Shown piece by piece: positions 30,541-33,915 of a stretch of DNA of 33,915 nt; the first letter of the stretch is position 1, and every line of letters starts with the position of its first letter. The translations under genes were made by a program, and so were the position numbers. The notes under the pieces were generated by a model. That model saw nothing but the letters and a program-made list of their open reading frames with translations, did not search any database and was not told where the DNA came from. The DNA lies in the NCBI GenBank assembly GCA_910592005.1, contig CAJVPP010000389.1, forward strand, positions 1-33,915, read 5' to 3'. The stretch is from Funneliformis mosseae. Lineage: Eukaryota; Glomeromycota; Glomeromycetes; Glomerales; Glomeraceae.

Positions 30541-32248
30541 TTTTTAAGTAATAAAGTAAAATTGTTTCGTTAAAGAAATTTAATATAATGTTAATTTTAG
30601 ATTACATTCTGTATTTAGGTTTAGGTGGTGGTTTTGATTTCTGAGATTTATATGTATTGTATCTGTTACTTTTTCATAAAAAAAATTTGAATAATTAAAT
30701 TTTAATAATAGTAAATATTTCAGTTCCACCAAACTGCAGTTATTAATTAAATATCTGTAACTTGGAGAATAGTTGGCAATTCTCCTCCTTCATTATACAA
30801 CGCATCTTCCGTTCAATAGATACCTTTAATCCCTAATTATGGGGGGTGATTTTTAATTTTATTTGAGAATTTATCAAAGAAAATGCTGTCATAAGGAATT
30901 TTCAACATGCAAGACTTTTTCTATTATTTTAATTATTTGATTTTTTTTTTTTTTTAAAAAAAATTTCATAGTATTGTAATTCATAAATTTGAAATCCATC
31001 TAGATTGAACTTTTTTGTCTCATCCAATTCATCCATTCTGTTAAAAGATAAAATTTAAAAAGCAATGTACGAATCTAATCTTTGTCATCGACCTGTCATG
31101 ACCGTGGCTGATTTCAGTCGGTCAAAGGCTTTCTACCGACCGAGTTAACGACCTATCCGATTGACTTTAATTAGTAAACTAAGAATTCAATTATATATAA
31201 TATATTGAAAAAAAAAAGGAAATATACATGTATATAAATATACTTTTATATAACAAATTGTGTTGATCTTACCGTAATTACTTAGAAATTTACAAGTGCC
31301 TATTTTTAATCAAATACGGAACTGTAGGGTAGGTTATAATAAGTTTTAAGAACATCCGCTTCATCAAACTCTTTTTATTTTTTAACTTTACAATGCCACT
31401 GCAAAAGAACTATTTCGTGAGGTTATTATAAATTACAATATATTTCGATCTATTTCGTATAAACTTCAAGTCACATTAAGTGTCGACACTTTGCAACAAC
31501 ATATATGTATACAGTGTTGGCGTTCTCTTATGGAAGGTCGTTCTTCTTTTTATAAGAAGATGGGCGATATGATATTGGTTTAGTTATAGAATTTCACAAG
31601 TTCTTGAGAAAATTATCACACCTGAAAGATTATGTTTGTGAAATTTTCACACATAAAGATTATGTAAAGCTTTTCCTGGTAATATATATTTTTAATGATA
31701 TTGAACCAAGATAATCGTCCAAGTAAATTCATTGTATGGAAAATTATTCAAAAGTTTGAACAGAAGAATGTAAGAGGAAAGATTAGAAAATTCCAAATTG
31801 GAATATATATTTTTTTCATAATCGCAATTATCGAAAGAAGAAGAACAACAAAAATCTTGCTTGTATGAAACATCTGATCATACATTTTCAGTTTTACAAA
31901 TTCATCTTAGTTTAATAGAATAAAATCGCGCGTGGTTATGCAAAAAAAGAAGAAACTTTAAGTTTTTCTTGATTTAGAACTTATATCACAAGTTAAACAA
32001 TAAGCAAAATATGGTTAGAGCCTGAATTTTAAAAAATTCCATGTGCTAAATCACCTTACTGATACGAACTTAGCGCTTTCGGACGTTGGCAACTAAGATC
32101 GTAACCAGTACTTGCGTCGGATGATATTCACCACAACAAATAGGATCTATATTTATTTGGAATTTTGTGAAACTGTTGTGTTTTATCTAGGAAAAATATT
32201 TGCATTTAAAAATCAAACATATAGATATTTTTTAATTATATTTTTATA

Positions 32249-32885
32249 GTTGCGTGGTAAAATTCATTTAAACAAGTCAAACCCCTATGTTTTGGTTGCG
32301 ACTTTCGACCGGATCTTAATATAGCTTCGACTGAAGATTTTATAGATTTATTATAGTTTCGACTTTTGATGATTTCAACTATTATAATTCAACATTAATT
32401 ATATTTTAATAAAATTATTAAATGTTTACATTTTTTTAAAAATAAATTTTCGTTTATCTGACAACTTAAGTGTTGATCATCTAAATTAAAATCAAGAATA
32501 CTTCCCTAATGTAAAGTCTTTTACATAACCATCCCAATTCGTTATTTATACATTACTTTTTTTTTGTAAAATAAAGAAAAAAAAATTTATTCTTCATCAA
32601 GTCTAATTTACATCTTTTATCTCTCAGTATTTTATTCATTTAAATCTACATTCTTCATCCATTAATTAAACCTGCTCGATAAATAATGTATTATTTTGGA
32701 AACTTTGTTCTAATAAATAAAAAGAATCGCTTTTTTATATTCTTTACGATTGTGATACAATAAACCCGTTAAAACCTGTAATTTTATTAAAATTCGCAAA
32801 GAAACCGTCGAAAGCCGTCGAAACTTTCGAGACCATCGAAACTGTCGACTTTTGCCAAAATGGGTTTAGGGTTTTGCCCCGCAAC
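32249..32885. mobile_element. Inverted-repeat element with TTTCGAC/GTCGAAA-rich subterminal regions
   Basis: The left end is GTTGCGTGGTAAAATTCATT; the right end on the opposite strand is GTTGCGGGGCAAAACCCTAA, and both continue into related AAAC sequence. Inside, repeated TTTCGAC on the left faces repeated GTCGAAA on the right. No ORF and no clear target duplication. This looks like a non-autonomous DNA transposon of about 640 bp; superfamily unassigned. Confidence 0.6.
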
Positions 32886-33033
32886 CATATAAATATGGTT
32901 TTATAAATGATATAATTTTATCTTTTTAATATGATTTACTGTATATTTGTGATTATATAAGTAAACCGCTACATAAGCACACCTCCTTATTGTCACATAA
33001 TTTGATAACGGGCTGTAATGATTTTTTTTATAT

Positions 33034-33140
33034 ATTCATGAGGAATTACTAGAAGAACAAGAACAACTGTTTAAAAGCATCGAAAATGATGATTACTCTA
33101 TTGAACAAATTGCTAAATTTGGAAAAATTGATTATGCTTA
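33034..33140 (+). other. Coding-like fragment, unknown family
   Basis: An open frame ending in TAA reads EELLEEQEQLFKSIENDDYS and then IEQIAKFGKIDYA. The composition is protein-like and acidic, without low complexity. There is no convincing start; it may be the last exon of a lost gene adjoining the right terminal repeat. Confidence 0.25.
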
Positions 33141-33239
33141 AAGAAACATTTGGAGTATATACGGAGATGAGTGAGTTTTTGCATCAAGTTCCGATTTTTT
33201 TTTTTTAGAACAATGAAACTTTTTTTTTCTTATTTAGGT

Positions 33240-33915
33240 TGTGCATAATTAAAAGTTAAATATAATTTTCTCATGTAATTGCATAATTATTACGTAAAGT
33301 TGAGCTATTGTTGAAACACTCGTCGTATAAAACAATAATCAACAATGGGAAGTGACTAATTATTTTCCAAAATAAATTCGTTTCATCTTGAATCTCTTCA
33401 AGGTAAAATCGTTCAGATGGTTTGCTTTTAGCAAAAAGTTAAACTGTATAATGTGAAATTTTTTAAAAGAATTATGTTGACGACGAGATGATAAAGGGGA
33501 AAAAAAAATGATATTTAACTAAATAAAGAAAAAAAATTTTTTTTATGATTTGATCAAAATCAATTACTAAAAACCATCCGACAATTTTCAAATCAAGATG
33601 TGTAACTAAATCAAGCACTGCGTAATTACGTCAACAAATTATTATGACGTACTTGTAAATCGTGGATTTTCGGACGTCGTGATGAAGGAGACACCAATTG
33701 ATCGAAAACAGATTATAGTTGTTACGATTTATTTATGTTAAATATAAAAATTCAGGAGGCCGTTGTTGAATACAAATGATATTGTAAAGCACGAAGAATT
33801 GATCCGGAAATTATGAAAGGATGTATTATTTCCTTTGTTTGGAACTAATGATCCAATTAAAGTAATAAATATATCCTAAAAATACTTTTTCATGTAATTA
33901 TATATTTTAATAATG
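33240..33915. repeat. Right copy of long terminal inverted repeat
   Basis: Inverted counterpart of 1-644. It starts sharply at about 33240 and runs to the last base, the outermost 75 bases being identical to the left copy. It carries about 89 bp (33398-33486) and about 30 bp (near 33305-33340) that the left copy lacks, and it has the empty site of the left MITE at 33513-33516. On the plus strand an interrupted reading (MKETPIDRKQ at 33682, then RRPLLNTNDIVKHEEL near 33755) faintly recalls the N-terminal region of Tc1-like transposases; the same reading exists in mirror image in the left copy. Confidence 0.85.

Larger units (their letters stand above)
30541..33239. other. Gene-free right part with repeats
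   Basis: Contains a G/C-richer patch with ACCGACCGAG-type repeats (about 31080-31165), the inverted-repeat element 32249-32885, and an open coding-like fragment near 33034-33140. The rest is AT-rich without recognisable genes. Confidence 0.5.

Noticed and set aside
1..33915. Maverick/Polinton-type giant element, suggested by 650-bp terminal repeats and length
   Set aside because: No protein-primed DNA polymerase, retroviral-type integrase, packaging ATPase, protease or capsid gene was seen; the genes present are ordinary host families with introns.

Overview
The window reads as nuclear DNA of an arbuscular mycorrhizal fungus, most likely Rhizophagus or a close Glomeromycotina relative. The reasons are the very AT-rich composition, short (about 70-90 nt) introns, and a gene set typical of these fungi: TKL kinase/Sel1-repeat proteins, BTB-BACK-TLDc and F-box/LRR proteins, and a CBM18 chitin deacetylase. 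Genus is inferred from family style; it has not been searched.

Layout. 1-644 and 33240-33915 form a long inverted repeat that coincides with both window ends. Just inside the left copy lies a broken Tc1/mariner transposase (668-1207). Then follow: a kinase-Sel1 gene on the minus strand whose kinase domain looks dead (1446-3786); a short tRNA-derived SINE-like repeat (4351-4446); a chitin deacetylase on the minus strand (4734-6162); a 489-bp tandem duplication; a divergent endosomal-type Na+/H+ exchanger on the plus strand (7957-10368) with one AT-AC (U12-type) intron; an AT-rich gene desert containing an 0.8-kb inverted-repeat element; a BTB-BACK-TLDc gene broken by one extra A (13182-14707); a MITE-rich spacer; RPN11, the proteasome deubiquitinase (16526-17880); an F-box/LRR gene with a very acidic tail (19017-20699); a 3.3-kb repeat-rich spacer; a second, intact kinase-Sel1 gene on the minus strand (24027-26316); a second AT-rich desert; a decayed Sel1 fragment (about 30293-30540); and further repeats up to the right inverted repeat.

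Functional reading. There is no operon logic, as expected for a eukaryote. RPN11 and an F-box protein both belong to the ubiquitin-proteasome system. The two kinase-Sel1 genes share all four intron positions and phases, so they are paralogues, and one appears to have become a pseudokinase. All splice sites were placed by eye from GT-AG (or AT-AC) boundaries and reading-frame continuity.

Most striking points: the AT-AC intron in the exchanger; the active kinase/pseudokinase pair; the tandemly copied CBM18 exon with its intron; a MITE whose empty target site is preserved in the opposite copy of the terminal repeat; and the possibility, unproven, that the whole 34-kb segment is one inverted-repeat-bounded unit.
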